Shown here piece by piece: positions 25,512 to 36,080 of a DNA stretch of 64,000 nt. The DNA comes from Pseudooceanicola antarcticus (lineage in GTDB: Bacteria; Pseudomonadota; Alphaproteobacteria; Rhodobacterales; Rhodobacteraceae). A program made the translations under genes and the position numbers. The stretch lies in contig NZ_OBEA01000003.1 in assembly GCF_900215355.1 (NCBI RefSeq), forward strand, positions 1 through 64,000, written 5' to 3'. Within the stretch, counting starts at the first letter, position 1; every line of letters starts with the position of its first letter. Below the pieces are notes generated by a model. That model was not told the DNA's origin. It did no database searches and saw nothing but the letters and a program-made list of their open reading frames with translations.

Positions 25512-26963
25512 TCAGCCCTTCCTGGTAAGCGCGGGATAAAGCGCGCGGTAGCGGCCATAGGCGTCGTCATAGGCGGCGGTCAGCGCCTTGTCGGGCATGA
25601 TCACGTCGCCGGTTTCGGGCTGGGTCATCACCGCATCCGGAGAGGCCCCGGTGACCGCGCAGACGGCAAGCCGTGCGGCCCCCATGGCGGCGCCGAGCTC
25701 GCTGCCCGCGGGCAGCGACAGGGGCAGGTTCAGGGTGCTGGCCAGCGTGGTCAGCCAGAAGCGCGACCTTGCGCCGCCGCCGACCGCGAAGAGCGTCTCG
25801 AACTTGGCCCCGGTGCCCTTCAGCGCCTCAAGGCTGTCGCGCAGGGCGAAGCTGACGCCCTCCATGACGGCGCGGGTCAGGTCGGTGCGATCCATGGCCA
25901 CGTCGAGACCGATGAAGGCGCCGCGCACGCGGGAATCGTTGTGCGGGGTGCGCTCGCCCGACAGGTACGGCAGGAAGGTCAGGCTGGAGGGCCCGCTGGC
26001 CGTGTCGGGCAGTGCCGAGGACAGATCCGCCGGGCTTTGCCCGAGGTTGCGCGACAGCCAGTTGAGGCTGTCTGTCGCCGCCAGGATCACGCCCATCTGG
26101 TACCAGCGATCCGGCACCGCGTGGCAGAAGCTGTGCACGGCCGAGGCCGCGTCCGGCGCATAGCTGTCGCGCCCGACCATCAGCACGCCCGAGGTGCCCA
26201 GCGAGACAAAGCCGCTGCCTTCGCCCAGGGCGCCGATGCCACAGGCGGCCGCCGCGTTGTCACCGGCGCCGCCGGCTACGATGACGGGACCCGACAGACC
26301 CCATTCCGCGCAGAGCGTCTCGCGCAGGTTGCCGCCGGGAGCGGCCCCTTCCACGAGCTCGGGCATCTGGTCGCGGCGCATGCCGCCCGCCGCCAGTGCG
26401 GCGTCGGACCAGTTGCGCGCGCCTACGTCCAGCCAGGCGGTGCCCGCGCTGTCGGACATGTCCGAGATATGCTCTCCGGTCAGCCAGAGGCGCAGGTAGT
26501 CCTTGGGCAGCAGCACCTTGGCGACCCTGGCGAAGGTCTCGGGCTCGTGCTTTGCGACCCAGGCCAGTTTCGGTGCGGTGAAGCCGGGGAAGACGATATT
26601 GCCGGTGATCTCGCGGATGCCGTCCATGGTGTCCAGCGCCGCGGCCTCGTCGGTGGAGCGGGTGTCGTTCCACAGGATGCAGGGCCGCAGCACCTTGTCG
26701 GCCGCGTCGATCAGCGTCGCGCCATGCATGTGGCCGCTGATCCCGATGCCTTTCAGCTGTGCGAAGGCCTCGGGCGCCTTGGCCTTCACCGCGGCGACGG
26801 TGGTCTTGCAGGCTTCGACCCAATCGGCGGGGTCCTGTTCCGACCACCCGGCGTGCGGGTGGTCGACATCAAATGCGGCTTCGGCGTCTGCCAGAACCGC
26901 GCCGGCCTCGTCGATGAGGATGGCGCGGAGGCCAGAGGTTCCGAGGTCGAGACCAAGATACAT
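25512..26963 (-). CDS. xylB: Xylulokinase
   Basis: The 483-residue FGGY kinase phosphorylates D-xylulose to xylulose 5-phosphate. The start MYLGLDLGTSGLRAIL is the phosphate-1 motif; the Asp in HMHGATLIDAADKVLRPCILWNDTRS-type context and the late GGGARSRFW adenosine motif follow in order. The length matches XylB. ATG 26963 is preceded by AAGGAC and gives the usual start. It follows xylA by 21 bases and precedes the peroxidase gene by 3. Confidence 0.95.
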   Translation of the reverse strand: MYLGLDLGTSGLRAILIDEAGAVLADAEAAFDVDHPHAGWSEQDPADWVEACKTTVAAVKAKAPEAFAQLKGIGISGHMHGATLIDAADKVLRPCILWNDTRSTDEAAALDTMDGIREITGNIVFPGFTAPKLAWVAKHEPETFARVAKVLLPKDYLRLWLTGEHISDMSDSAGTAWLDVGARNWSDAALAAGGMRRDQMPELVEGAAPGGNLRETLCAEWGLSGPVIVAGGAGDNAAAACGIGALGEGSGFVSLGTSGVLMVGRDSYAPDAASAVHSFCHAVPDRWYQMGVILAATDSLNWLSRNLGQSPADLSSALPDTASGPSSLTFLPYLSGERTPHNDSRVRGAFIGLDVAMDRTDLTRAVMEGVSFALRDSLEALKGTGAKFETLFAVGGGARSRFWLTTLASTLNLPLSLPAGSELGAAMGAARLAVCAVTGASPDAVMTQPETGDVIMPDKALTAAYDDAYGRYRALYPALTRKG

Positions 26964-26984
26964 GGCTTGTCCTTCTTTCAGCAA

Positions 26985-28292
26985 TCAGACGAAGCGATTG
27001 ACGTAGTTTTCAAGGATCTCCTGGCGGCCCGAACGGGGCTCGGGGTTGATCCCTTCCGAGAGCACACGCTCGGTGATCGAGGCGAGGTCGCTGTTCAGCA
27101 TCGCGCTGGCCTCGGGCGTCTGCCAGCCGGCATAGCGGGTGTTCAGGGCCTCATCGAGACCACCGTCCTCGATCATCGCCGCCGCGGCCTTCAGGCCACG
27201 GGCGCAGATGTCCATGCCACCGACATGGGCGGCGATCAGGTCCTCGGCCTCCAGCGACTGCCGGCGCAGCTTGGCGTCGAAGTTGGTGCCGCCCGAGGTG
27301 AAGCCTCCGGACTTGAGCACGTAGTAATAGGCCAGCGCGACTTCCGGCGTGTTGTTGGGGAACTGGTCGGTATCCCAGCCGGACTGGTAGTCGTTGCGGT
27401 TCATGTCGATCGAGCCGAGCATGTTCTCGGAGGTGGCCAGTGCCAGCTCGTGCTCGAAGGAATGGCCGGCAAGGATCGCGTGGCCCTGTTCGATGTTCAG
27501 CTTCACCTCGTTTTCCAGCCCGTACTTGCGCAGGAAGCCGATGCATGTGGCCACGTCGAAGTCGTACTGGTGCTTGGAGGGTTCCTGGGGCTTGGGCTCG
27601 ACAAGGATCTGACCTTTAAAGCCGATCTTGTGCTTGTAGTCGACGACCATGTGCAGGAAGCGGGCCATGTGGTCCAGCTCCTGGGTGAGGTCCGTGTTCA
27701 GCAGGGTCTCGTAGCCTTCGCGGCCGCCCCAGAGCACGTAGTTCGCACCGCCCAGCTTGTGGGTCGCATCCATGCAGGATTTCACCGTGGCGGCGGCGAC
27801 GGCGAAGACGTCGGGGTCGGGGTTGGTCGAGGCGCCCGACATCCAGCGGCGGTGGCTGAACATGTTGGCGGTGCCCCAGAGAAGCTTGGTGCGGCTGCCT
27901 TCCATCTTCTCGCCGATGTAATCGGTGATCTCTTCAAGCGTGGCGAGGTTGCCGGCGAAGTCGCCCTGGTCGGGGCGGATGTCGGCGTCGTGCCAGCAGA
28001 AGAACGGAGCGTCCAGGATATCGAACATCTCGAAGGCGGCATCGGCCTTCAGCTTGGCGCGGCCCATGTCGTCCTGGGGGTGCCAGGGACGCACGAAGGT
28101 CGGTCCGCCGAAGGGGTCACCGCCTTCCCAGGCGAAGCTGTGCCAGTAGGCGACGGCGAAGCGCAGGTGGTCTTCCATGCGCTTGCCCATGACGACTTCG
28201 TCCGGGTTGTAGTGGCGGAAGGCCAGCGGATTGGTGCTGTCCGTGCCTTCATAGGCGACCTTGGAGATACCGTCGAAGAATCCTGTGCTCAC
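26985..28292 (-). CDS. xylA: Xylose isomerase
   Basis: The 435-residue TIM-barrel enzyme converts D-xylose to D-xylulose using divalent metal. Typical segments are [10 protein letters not shown] with the catalytic His, [46 protein letters not shown], and the metal-binding [17 protein letters not shown] and [20 protein letters not shown]. The length is that of the long class II isomerases. It is the fourth gene of the xylose operon, after the transporter genes, with a 77-base gap from xylG. Confidence 0.97.
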   Translation of the reverse strand: MSTGFFDGISKVAYEGTDSTNPLAFRHYNPDEVVMGKRMEDHLRFAVAYWHSFAWEGGDPFGGPTFVRPWHPQDDMGRAKLKADAAFEMFDILDAPFFCWHDADIRPDQGDFAGNLATLEEITDYIGEKMEGSRTKLLWGTANMFSHRRWMSGASTNPDPDVFAVAAATVKSCMDATHKLGGANYVLWGGREGYETLLNTDLTQELDHMARFLHMVVDYKHKIGFKGQILVEPKPQEPSKHQYDFDVATCIGFLRKYGLENEVKLNIEQGHAILAGHSFEHELALATSENMLGSIDMNRNDYQSGWDTDQFPNNTPEVALAYYYVLKSGGFTSGGTNFDAKLRRQSLEAEDLIAAHVGGMDICARGLKAAAAMIEDGGLDEALNTRYAGWQTPEASAMLNSDLASITERVLSEGINPEPRSGRQEILENYVNRFV

Positions 28293-28369
28293 TGTCTTGG
28301 TCCTTGGCAGAGTGGGAGATGCGCCCCGGACGGACCGAGGCGCAGGGGAGGAGTTGATTTTTGACCCGG

Positions 28370-29133
<764 letters not shown>

Positions 29134-29134
<1 letters not shown>

Positions 29135-30426
29135 TACACGTCTCCGGTTCGTTTGCGGTAGATGATGTCGATCAGCACGGCCAGCACGAGGACACCGCCG
29201 ACGACGATGTTCTGGAAGGGCGCGTCGACGCCGACCATGGCCATGCCGGATTGCAGCGACTGCATGATCAGCGCGCCGAGGATGGCGCCGTAGATCGTGC
29301 CGATGCCACCCGCCAGCGCGGTGCCGCCGATGACGGCCGCCGCGATCACGCGCAGCTCGTCCAGGGTGCCGATGTCATTGGAGTGGAACGACAGGCGCGC
29401 GGAGGCGACCATGCCGGCCAGCGCGCAGAGCACGCCCATCATGGCGAAGACCTTGACCGTCAGCAGCCGGGTGTTGATGCCGGAAAGCTCTGCCGCGTCG
29501 GGGTTGCCGCCGGTGGCGAAGATGTAGCGCCCCAGGCGGGTGCGGCGCGCCACCACGGTCATCACCACGGCGATGGCGATCAGGATCAGCACCGAGAAGG
29601 GGATGCCGTAGCCCTGGGTGAAGCCTTCGGGCATGACCTCGCCACGGGCCTCGAATTCGCGGGCCAGCACGCGGGTCGGCACGGAATAGGCGTTGAGCGT
29701 GGCCACGAAGCCGAGGATCAGCGCCGCGGCGAGGGCCATCAGCGTGGCTTCCGCCCAGACGGGCTTGACCGGGAACTCGTGGGCGATGCGGGCCCGGCGG
29801 GCCTGCAGGATGCCGTAGCAGGCTGCGGCCACGGCGAGGGCGCCGATGATCCAGCTCGCGGTGGTGCCGAGGGTGCCGCCGATGCCGCCGAGCTTCTGGA
29901 AGGTGTCGTCGAGCGGGCCGATGGTCTGACCGCTGGTCAGGTACCAGGCCACGTTGCGCCAGACGAGGAAGCCTCCGAGCGTCACGATGAAGGCGGGAAT
30001 GGTGAGATAGCCGACCAGCCAGCCATGGAACGCCCCGATCAGACCCCCTGCAAGCAGGCCGATGACGATCGCCACGGGTGCCATCAGCGGGCTGCCGTAG
30101 TCGATCCCGAGGCTGGGCAGGAACTGGGTCTGCGTCATGGCCATGATGGCCGAGCAGGTCGCCAGCAGCGCGCCGACGCTGAGGTCGATGTGGCGGGTCA
30201 CGATGATGAAGACCATGCCGGTGGCCATGATGGCCACGCTGACGGTCTGGATCGTCAGGTTGAAGATGTTACGCGGAGTGAGAAACCGACCTTCGGTCAG
30301 GACGTTGAACACGATGCAGACCAGAACGAATGCGCCCACCATGCCCAGCAGGCGGGTATCGAATTCGAGTGTCTTGAAGATGTTCTTTCGTCCGATCGAC
30401 GTGCCGGAGGCGCTGGCGTCTGCCAT
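29134..30426 (-). CDS. xylH: Xylose ABC transporter, permease
   Basis: The 430-residue inner-membrane protein is a CUT2-family permease of the XylH type, longer than RbsC because of an extra central region. About ten membrane segments are visible, and [19 protein letters not shown] and [24 protein letters not shown] are typical of the family. ATG 30426 has CGAGGTC in front. It lies after xylF across a 75-base gap that contains a hairpin, and overlaps xylG by one base. Confidence 0.93.
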
Positions 30427-30458
30427 TGTGACCTCGGTTCTGAATGTAGGGGCTGTGA

Positions 30459-30480
30459 CCCCCGCCGGTGATGGCGGAGG
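30459..30480 (-). other. Stem-loop between xylF and xylH
   Basis: On the minus strand CCTCCGCC pairs with GGCGGGGG (one G-T pair) around a six-base loop. It may protect the xylF message or partly terminate transcription, giving more binding protein than permease. Confidence 0.5.
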
Positions 30481-30501
30481 CCACATGCGTTAAGGACAGT
30501 A

Positions 30502-31515
30502 TCAGTTACAGGGAGCGGGGCCGTCAGTGACGCCCTGGCACAGAGCGTCCTGCTCGATCCAGCCGGCTTCGACGACAACGGTCAGGTTGTCGGCGGTCAC
30601 CGGAACCGGCTCCAGGAACTTGGCGGTCAGCGTGGTGCCTGCGGGCGAAGTCCACTCGGCCGCGCCTTCGATGTCCGAGGCGTCGGTGCCGCTGGCCAGC
30701 GCAACGGCGATCTCGCCGGCGGCCTTGCCGAGCGCGCGGGCGTCTTTCCAGACCGAGACGGTCTGGGTGCCACGTGCCACGCGGTTCAGGGCGGCATGGT
30801 CACCATCCTGACCCGAGACCGGCAGACCTTCGAGGCCCTGTGCGGTCAGCGCGGCCACGACGCCACCGGCGGTGCCATCGTTGGAGGCCACGACCGCGTC
30901 GACGTTGTTGTCGTTGGCGGTCAGGATCTGCTCCATGTTGCGCTGTGCGTTCGCCGGCAGCCAGCCGTCGGTGTAGGCTTCGTCGACGATGGTGATGTCA
31001 CCGGCGTCGATGGCGGCCTGCAGCACTTCTTGCTGACCACCGCGCAGGAAGTCCGCGTTGGGATCGGTGGGCGAGCCCTTGATCATCACGTAGTTGCCGG
31101 TCGGCTGCGCCTCGAAGACGGCACGGGCCTGCATGCGGCCGACTTCGACGTTGTCGAAGGTCAGGTAGAAGGCGCGCGGGTCCTCGATCAGGCGGTCATA
31201 TGCGATGACCGGGATGCCTTCGTTGGCGGCGGCGGTCACGGCGGGAATGATGGCCTGGGTGTCCTGCGCCAGGATCACCAGCACGTCGGCGCCCTGGGCG
31301 ACGAGGCTTTCCACGTCCGACAGCTGCTTGGACGACGACGATTGCGCGTCGGCCGAGATGTAGTCTCCGCCCGCGGCTTCGATGGCGGCGACGATGGCCG
31401 CCTCGTCGGTCTTCCAGCGCTCTTCCTGGAAATTGGACCAGCTCACGCCGACGGTCTGCGCGAATGCACCGGTGCCAAGCACCATGGCAATCGCAGTTGT
31501 TGCGATCAGTTTCAT
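30502..31515 (-). CDS. xylF: D-xylose ABC transporter, substrate-binding protein
   Basis: The 337-residue periplasmic protein binds D-xylose for the XylGH importer. A short signal peptide (about residues 1-19, cut near AFAQ) is followed by [20 protein letters not shown], a hallmark of Xyl[17 protein letters not shown] and [16 protein letters not shown] are further ligand-lobe segments, and [12 protein letters not shown] is the usual late motif. GGGAGGA precedes ATG 31515. It is the first gene of xylFHGAB plus the peroxidase gene, divergent from xylR, with candidate operators in the 184-base gap. Confidence 0.95.
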   Translation of the reverse strand: MKLIATTAIAMVLGTGAFAQTVGVSWSNFQEERWKTDEAAIVAAIEAAGGDYISADAQSSSSKQLSDVESLVAQGADVLVILAQDTQAIIPAVTAAANEGIPVIAYDRLIEDPRAFYLTFDNVEVGRMQARAVFEAQPTGNYVMIKGSPTDPNADFLRGGQQEVLQAAIDAGDITIVDEAYTDGWLPANAQRNMEQILTANDNNVDAVVASNDGTAGGVVAALTAQGLEGLPVSGQDGDHAALNRVARGTQTVSVWKDARALGKAAGEIAVALASGTDASDIEGAAEWTSPAGTTLTAKFLEPVPVTADNLTVVVEAGWIEQDALCQGVTDGPAPCN

Positions 31516-31566
31516 TGGTTTCCTCCCAAATATCCGACCGGTTGTTTCGATCGGTAAGCTCGTTGT

Positions 31567-31578
31567 CCAAGCATGATT
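31567..31578. promoter_or_regulatory. Candidate XylR-binding half-site near xylF
   Basis: CCAAGCATGATT repeats 11 of 12 bases of the sequence at 31671-31682. The two lie 104 bp apart, close to ten helical turns, one nearer xylF and one nearer xylR. Confidence 0.4.
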
Positions 31579-31667
31579 CGTACCTCCCCGAATCGCCTTG
31601 GCATCGCCATCTTGCACATTTCCTCCGGGGACAAAATTTATTTTTTTGCCCGCTGAAAAAAAGCTGG

Positions 31668-31683
31668 AAACCAAGCATGGTTT
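31668..31683. promoter_or_regulatory. Candidate XylR operator
   Basis: AAACCAAGCATGGTTT is a perfect inverted repeat, AAACCA-AGCA-TGGTTT, and runs into a second palindrome TTTGATCAAA at 31681-31690. It lies 16 bases before the xylR start, where a repressor could control xylR and, through the second copy at 31567, xylF. Confidence 0.5.
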
Positions 31684-31699
31684 GATCAAAGGTTGCCGG

Positions 31700-32917
31700 A
31701 TGATGAAGGAACGCACTTTGCACCACGATCTCGATGCCCGCGAAATGACCCGGCTGCGGGCCTTCCAGTGCATCCGGGAGGCGGGGCAGATTTCACGCAC
31801 CGATATCGCCAAGGCGCTCAACAGCAGCCCGGCGACGGTGACCTCGGCCTGTGGCGCCCTGCTGGAGGCCGGGCTGATCCGCGACGTGGAGGCCGAACGA
31901 ACAGATGCCACCCAGCGGGGCCGCCCGCGGGTGATGCTGGAAGTGAACGGAGAGGCGCTTGCCGTGGCCGGGATCAAGGTCGCGCGCCATGCGATCCATG
32001 TCACGGTGGTGGATTTCAAGGGTGTAGAAATCGGCTCTCATCTATCGCCTCTGGCCGCATCCTGCATGCCGGCAGAGGCACTGGTCATGGCGGTGCGCCA
32101 GGCACTGGATGACGCCTGCGAGAAACTGGGGCTGTCGCTGGACGCGGTGGCCGGGGTGGCGCTTGGCCTGCCGGGGTTCATCAACGGAGAGACCGGCTTC
32201 ATGCATTGGTCCTCGTCGGTGCGGGAACGCAATGTCGATTTCATGCCGCTCTTTGCCCGGCACCTGCCATGCCCGGCCTTCCTGGAGAACGACGCAAACC
32301 TCGTGGCCAAGGCCGAGCAGTTCTTCGGCGCCGGGCGCGGGCTGCGCAACTTCCTGGTGGTGACCATCGAGCATGGTGTCGGCATGGGCATCGTGCAGGA
32401 TGGCCAGCTTTACCGCGGCGAGCGCGGCTGCGGTGCCGAATTCGGCCATATGAAGGTGCAGTTTGAAGGCGCGGTCTGCCAATGCGGCCAGCGCGGCTGC
32501 CTCGAGGCCTACGTCGGGGATTACGCGCTGATCCGTGATGCCTCGGTCGGGCGCCAGGGCGATGCCTACAAGAGCCTCACCGACATCCTGGACGCGGCCC
32601 GCGCCGGCGACCGGCTGTCCGGCGAGGTGCTGGAGCGCGCCTCAAAGGTGCTGGGCGTGGCGCTGGCCAGCCTGGTGAACCTCTTCGATCCCGAGCATAT
32701 CGTCATCGCCCGCCTGCGTCCCCGCTTTGACGAGGCCCACACCCAGGCCATGCTTGATGCGCTCAAGCGCAATACGGTGCAGGTGGATGCGCCGCTGCCG
32801 GGGATCACGGTGCGCAACCTGGACCAGAAGATGTGGGCGCGCGGGGCCGCGGCCCATGGCATCGAAAGGGTCTCGATCCTGAAAATTCGCGCGCGAGGAG
32901 ATCAAGATGCTGCGTAA
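31700..32917 (+). CDS. xylR: ROK-family xylose repressor
   Basis: The 405-residue protein has an N-terminal winged helix (about residues 20-75, [30 protein letters not shown]) and a C-terminal ROK sugar-kinase-like domain with the Zn-binding motif [12 protein letters not shown] (about 257-268) and the EHGVGMGIV and GAEFGHM segments. ROK repressors of this kind release DNA when xylose is bound. AGG and two tandem ATGs (31700 and 31703) mark the start. It is divergent from xylF and overlaps the next plus-strand gene by 11 bases. Confidence 0.92.
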   Translation: MMKERTLHHDLDAREMTRLRAFQCIREAGQISRTDIAKALNSSPATVTSACGALLEAGLIRDVEAERTDATQRGRPRVMLEVNGEALAVAGIKVARHAIHVTVVDFKGVEIGSHLSPLAASCMPAEALVMAVRQALDDACEKLGLSLDAVAGVALGLPGFINGETGFMHWSSSVRERNVDFMPLFARHLPCPAFLENDANLVAKAEQFFGAGRGLRNFLVVTIEHGVGMGIVQDGQLYRGERGCGAEFGHMKVQFEGAVCQCGQRGCLEAYVGDYALIRDASVGRQGDAYKSLTDILDAARAGDRLSGEVLERASKVLGVALASLVNLFDPEHIVIARLRPRFDEAHTQAMLDALKRNTVQVDAPLPGITVRNLDQKMWARGAAAHGIERVSILKIRARGDQDAA

Positions 32918-34424
32918 CCTGTTGCTCGCCCTGGTGGTGCCGGGCCTGGCCTCGGCAGAGCCGCTGGCCCCGCATTTCGCCCCGGTCGAGATCGCGCCGC
33001 ATGTCTATGACGGCGGCTGGGAGCATTTCGTCGGCGGCGGTGTCGCGGCCTTCGACTGCGACGGCGACCACCTGCCGGAGCTCTATGCCGCCGGTGGCAG
33101 CAATCCGGCGACCCTGTTCCGCAACCGCTCGGGCGAAGGTCTGGCCTTCGAGGCGCAAACTCCCGAGATCCTGGCGATGACCGGCGTGACGGGGGCCTAT
33201 CCGCTGGACATCGACGGTGACGGACTTCTCGACCTGGCGGTGTTGCGCGTCGGCCAGGACCAGCTTCTGCGCGGGCTGGGCGATTGCCGGTTCCAGGACA
33301 TGGGCCAGGCACTTGGTTTTGTCTCGGACGATCACTGGACGACCGCCTTCTCGGCCACCTGGGAGGAAGGGCAGAGCCTGCCGACCCTGGCTTTCGGCAC
33401 CTATGTCGACCGCAGCGATCCTGAGGGCCCCTTCGAGGCCTGCGACGACACGCTGCTCTACCGGCCCGAGGGGCGGACCTATGCTGCCGCCACCCGGCTC
33501 GAGCCGGGATTTTGTGCCCTGTCGATGCTGTTTTCCGACTGGAACCGCTCTGGCCGGGCCGATCTGCGGGTCTCCAACGACCGGCATTACTATGTCCGGG
33601 GCGGCCAGGAGCAGCTCTGGGCCATGGAGGAGACACCGCGTCTCTATGACCAGCAGGAGGGATGGCAGCCCTATTCCATCTGGGGCATGGGCATTGCCTC
33701 GCGCGATGTGACGGGGGATGGCCTGCCGGATGTCTACCTGACCTCGATGGGCGATCAGAAGTTCCAGGAGTTCGACCCCGACGCCGGTGGTGGCCCCACC
33801 TGGCGTGATGCGACCTATGCGCGGGGCACCACGGCGCACAGGCCCCATGTGGGCAGCGACGGGCGCCCCTCGACCGGCTGGCATGCGGCCTTCGGCGATG
33901 TGAACAACGACGGGCGCGACGATATCTTCGTGGCCAAGGGCAATGTGGAGCAGATGCCAGTCGCGGCGATGGAAGATCCCAATTCCCTGCTCATGCAGGA
34001 CAGCGAGGGCCAGTTCGCCGAGCGCTCGGTCGAGGCCGGGATCGCCTCCGTGGCGCGGTCCCGAGGCGCGGCGCTGGTGGACCTTGACAACAACGGCTGG
34101 CTCGACCTGGCGGTGGTGAACCGGCGCGCGGCGCTGGAGGTCTTCGAGAACACCTCTCGGGACGGGCATTGGCTGTTGGTCGACATCGCCGGGCAGGCTC
34201 CGAATACCGGAGCCATCGGCAGTTTCATCGAGCTGCGCACCGAGAGCGGCACCCAGACCCGCGAGATCATGATCGGCGGCGGCCATGCCAGCGGCCACGC
34301 CGGCATGCAGCACTTCGGGCTTGGCACTGCGCTCGATGCCGAACTGCGGATCATCTGGTCGGATGGAGAGGTTTGGGACTGGCAGCGCGTCGCCGCCGGA
34401 GAGATCGTGACCCTGACCCGCTAG
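32907..34424 (+). CDS. Secreted CRTAC1-type FG-GAP/VCBS repeat protein
   Basis: The 505-residue protein has a signal peptide (about residues 1-17, cut near ASAEP) and several calcium-binding FG-GAP/VCBS repeats: VAAFDCDGDHLPELY, LDIDGDGLLDLAV, SRDVTGDGLPDVYL, FGDVNNDGRDDIFV and LVDLDNNGWLDLAV. The end (about 410-505) looks like an ASPIC/UnbV domain, with GAIGSFIELRTESG and LRIIWSDGE. The family is a seven-blade propeller of unknown job, often at the cell surface. The start, preceded by GAGGAG, lies inside xylR, so the two are cotranscribed. A link with xylose or xylan sensing or binding is an inference from position. Confidence 0.82.
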   Translation: MLRNLLLALVVPGLASAEPLAPHFAPVEIAPHVYDGGWEHFVGGGVAAFDCDGDHLPELYAAGGSNPATLFRNRSGEGLAFEAQTPEILAMTGVTGAYPLDIDGDGLLDLAVLRVGQDQLLRGLGDCRFQDMGQALGFVSDDHWTTAFSATWEEGQSLPTLAFGTYVDRSDPEGPFEACDDTLLYRPEGRTYAAATRLEPGFCALSMLFSDWNRSGRADLRVSNDRHYYVRGGQEQLWAMEETPRLYDQQEGWQPYSIWGMGIASRDVTGDGLPDVYLTSMGDQKFQEFDPDAGGGPTWRDATYARGTTAHRPHVGSDGRPSTGWHAAFGDVNNDGRDDIFVAKGNVEQMPVAAMEDPNSLLMQDSEGQFAERSVEAGIASVARSRGAALVDLDNNGWLDLAVVNRRAALEVFENTSRDGHWLLVDIAGQAPNTGAIGSFIELRTESGTQTREIMIGGGHASGHAGMQHFGLGTALDAELRIIWSDGEVWDWQRVAAGEIVTLTR

Positions 34425-34569
34425 CGGGTCATCCGGTCACGGCGCGCAGACGGTGCCCGCCGGGCGCGGTGAATTTCCCATGGCAGCAGGATCCCGGCTG
34501 GCCGGTGATGCATCCCCGTAGCGCCGGGCCGCCTGGTCTCTTGCCGGTGCTTGTTCTCTCTTCGTGATG

Positions 34570-34587
34570 GTAATAGTATAACATAAC
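34570..34587 (+). promoter_or_regulatory. Putative Zur box
   Basis: GTAATAGTATAACATAAC matches 15 of 18 positions of the alphaproteobacterial Zur-type palindrome as I recall it (GTTATGTTATAACATAAC). It stands 18 bases before the start of the zinc metallochaperone gene, where bound Zur would block transcription when zinc is plentiful. Confidence 0.6.
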
Positions 34588-34605
34588 GATTCACGGAGAG
34601 ACCAG

Positions 34606-35823
34606 ATGACCGCATCCAGACGCCTGCCTGTCACCATCCTTTCGGGCTTCCTCGGGGCCGGGAAGACGACGCTGCTGAACCATGTGCTGAACAACCGAGA
34701 GGGTCGCCGCGTGGCGGTGATCGTCAACGACATGTCCGAGGTGAACATCGACGCCGACCTCGTGCGCAACGGCGGGGCCGAGCTGTCCCGCCAGGACGAG
34801 AAGCTGGTCGAGATGACCAACGGTTGCATTTGCTGCACTCTGCGAGAGGACCTTCTGACCGAGGTGCGCCGCCTCGCCGACGAGGGGCGCTTCGACTACC
34901 TGCTGATCGAATCCACCGGAATCTCGGAACCGCTGCCGGTTGCGGCCACCTTCGAGTTCCGCGATGCCGAGGGCCGCTCGCTCGACGATGTCGCGCGGCT
35001 CGATACCATGGTGACCGTGGTCGATGCCGCCAACCTGCTGAAGGATTACGCCAGCCATGATTTCCTGGCCGACCGGGGCGAAAGCCTGGGCGAGGCGGAC
35101 GAGCGGCGGCTGGTCGACCTGCTGGTCGAGCAGATCGAGTTCGCCGACGTAGTGGTGCTGAACAAGGCCACCGAAGCCGGGCCCGAGCGCCTCGAGGCGG
35201 CCCGCAAGATCGTCACCGCTCTGAACCCCGACGCCCGTCAGATCGAGACCGACTTCGGCAAGGTCGCGGGCGATCGGATCTTCGACACCGGCCTCTTCGA
35301 CTTCGAGACCGCCCACGAGCATCCGCTCTGGGCCAAGGAGCTCTATGGTTTCGAGGACCACGTGCCCGAGACCGAGGAATACGGGATCTCTTCTTTCGTC
35401 TACCGGGCCCGGCGGCCGTTCCATCCGCAGGCGATCCACGACGTGCTGAACGGCGCGCTGCCGGGAGTGATCCGCGCCAAGGGGCACTTCTGGGTGGCCA
35501 CGCGCCCCGACTGGCTGGCCGAGTTCTCTCTCGCCGGGGCGCTCAGCTCGGTGCGGCCGCTCGGCAAGTGGTGGGCAACGGTGCCCGAGGCGCGGCGGCC
35601 GGATCATCCGCAGGCCCGTGCCTACCTGGCGCAGCACTGGCAGGAGCCCTGGGGCGACCGGCGGCAGGAGATCGTCTTCATCGGCGCGGACATGGACCGT
35701 GCCGCGATCACCGCGCGACTGGATGCAGCGCTGCTGGAGGGGCAGGCGCAGCTCTGCCTGACTGAGCGGCTCGACCTCTCAGATCCTTTCCCGCGCTGGC
35801 GAGAGGCGTCGGAGGCGGCATGA
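34606..35823 (+). CDS. zigA: COG0523 GTP-dependent zinc metallochaperone (ZigA/YciC type)
   Basis: The 405-residue GTPase belongs to the CobW/COG0523 family. The P-loop is GFLGAGKTT (residues 14-22), the metal-binding CxCC motif is Cys74-Ile-Cys76-Cys77, and the ESTG switch and NKAT (NKxD-like) base motif follow. The C-terminal CobW_C domain contains [10 protein letters not shown] and [11 protein letters not shown], typical of the ZigA/YciC branch used in zinc shortage. A Zur-like box directly upstream supports this. The DUF6525 gene overlaps its stop codon. It acts in the cytosol to move zinc to client proteins. Confidence 0.85.
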   Translation: MTASRRLPVTILSGFLGAGKTTLLNHVLNNREGRRVAVIVNDMSEVNIDADLVRNGGAELSRQDEKLVEMTNGCICCTLREDLLTEVRRLADEGRFDYLLIESTGISEPLPVAATFEFRDAEGRSLDDVARLDTMVTVVDAANLLKDYASHDFLADRGESLGEADERRLVDLLVEQIEFADVVVLNKATEAGPERLEAARKIVTALNPDARQIETDFGKVAGDRIFDTGLFDFETAHEHPLWAKELYGFEDHVPETEEYGISSFVYRARRPFHPQAIHDVLNGALPGVIRAKGHFWVATRPDWLAEFSLAGALSSVRPLGKWWATVPEARRPDHPQARAYLAQHWQEPWGDRRQEIVFIGADMDRAAITARLDAALLEGQAQLCLTERLDLSDPFPRWREASEAA

Positions 35824-36071
35824 GGAGGGGGACGAACCTGGGGCAGACCGGGCTGCGGCGACGCCGCTGCCGGGGCAATCCGATGGCGGATTACGACCGC
35901 CTGCCGCCGGAGCTGCGTGCCTGGCTGCGGCAAGCGGCGCTGCCCTGGTCCGTGCGCTCGGCCCGGCGGGCCTGGGTGCGGGCCCTGGGCAAATGCGGCG
36001 GAGATCCGGTGGCGGCAGGGGCGCAACTCAGCCGGATCGAGGCCCGCCAGCTCGAAAGCCGGCAGACCTGA
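35820..36071 (+). CDS. DUF6525 family protein
   Basis: The 83-residue basic protein matches the DUF6525 family of Rhodobacterales: [17 protein letters not shown], then [20 protein letters not shown] and the [10 protein letters not shown] helix. The ATG overlaps the stop codon of the metallochaperone gene (ATGA), so the two are translationally coupled and probably both Zur-regulated. The function is unknown; the net positive charge and helical pattern leave nucleic-acid binding open. Confidence 0.75.
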   Translation: MRRGTNLGQTGLRRRRCRGNPMADYDRLPPELRAWLRQAALPWSVRSARRAWVRALGKCGGDPVAAGAQLSRIEARQLESRQT

Positions 36072-36080
36072 CAGCTGGTG

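Noticed and set aside
24399-28364. A 1,321-codon open frame on the plus strand, antisense to the peroxidase, xylB and xylA genes
   Set aside because: It has no family motifs, and xylA, xylB and the peroxidase on the other strand are unmistakable. Long antisense frames are expected where the third codon base is mostly G or C.
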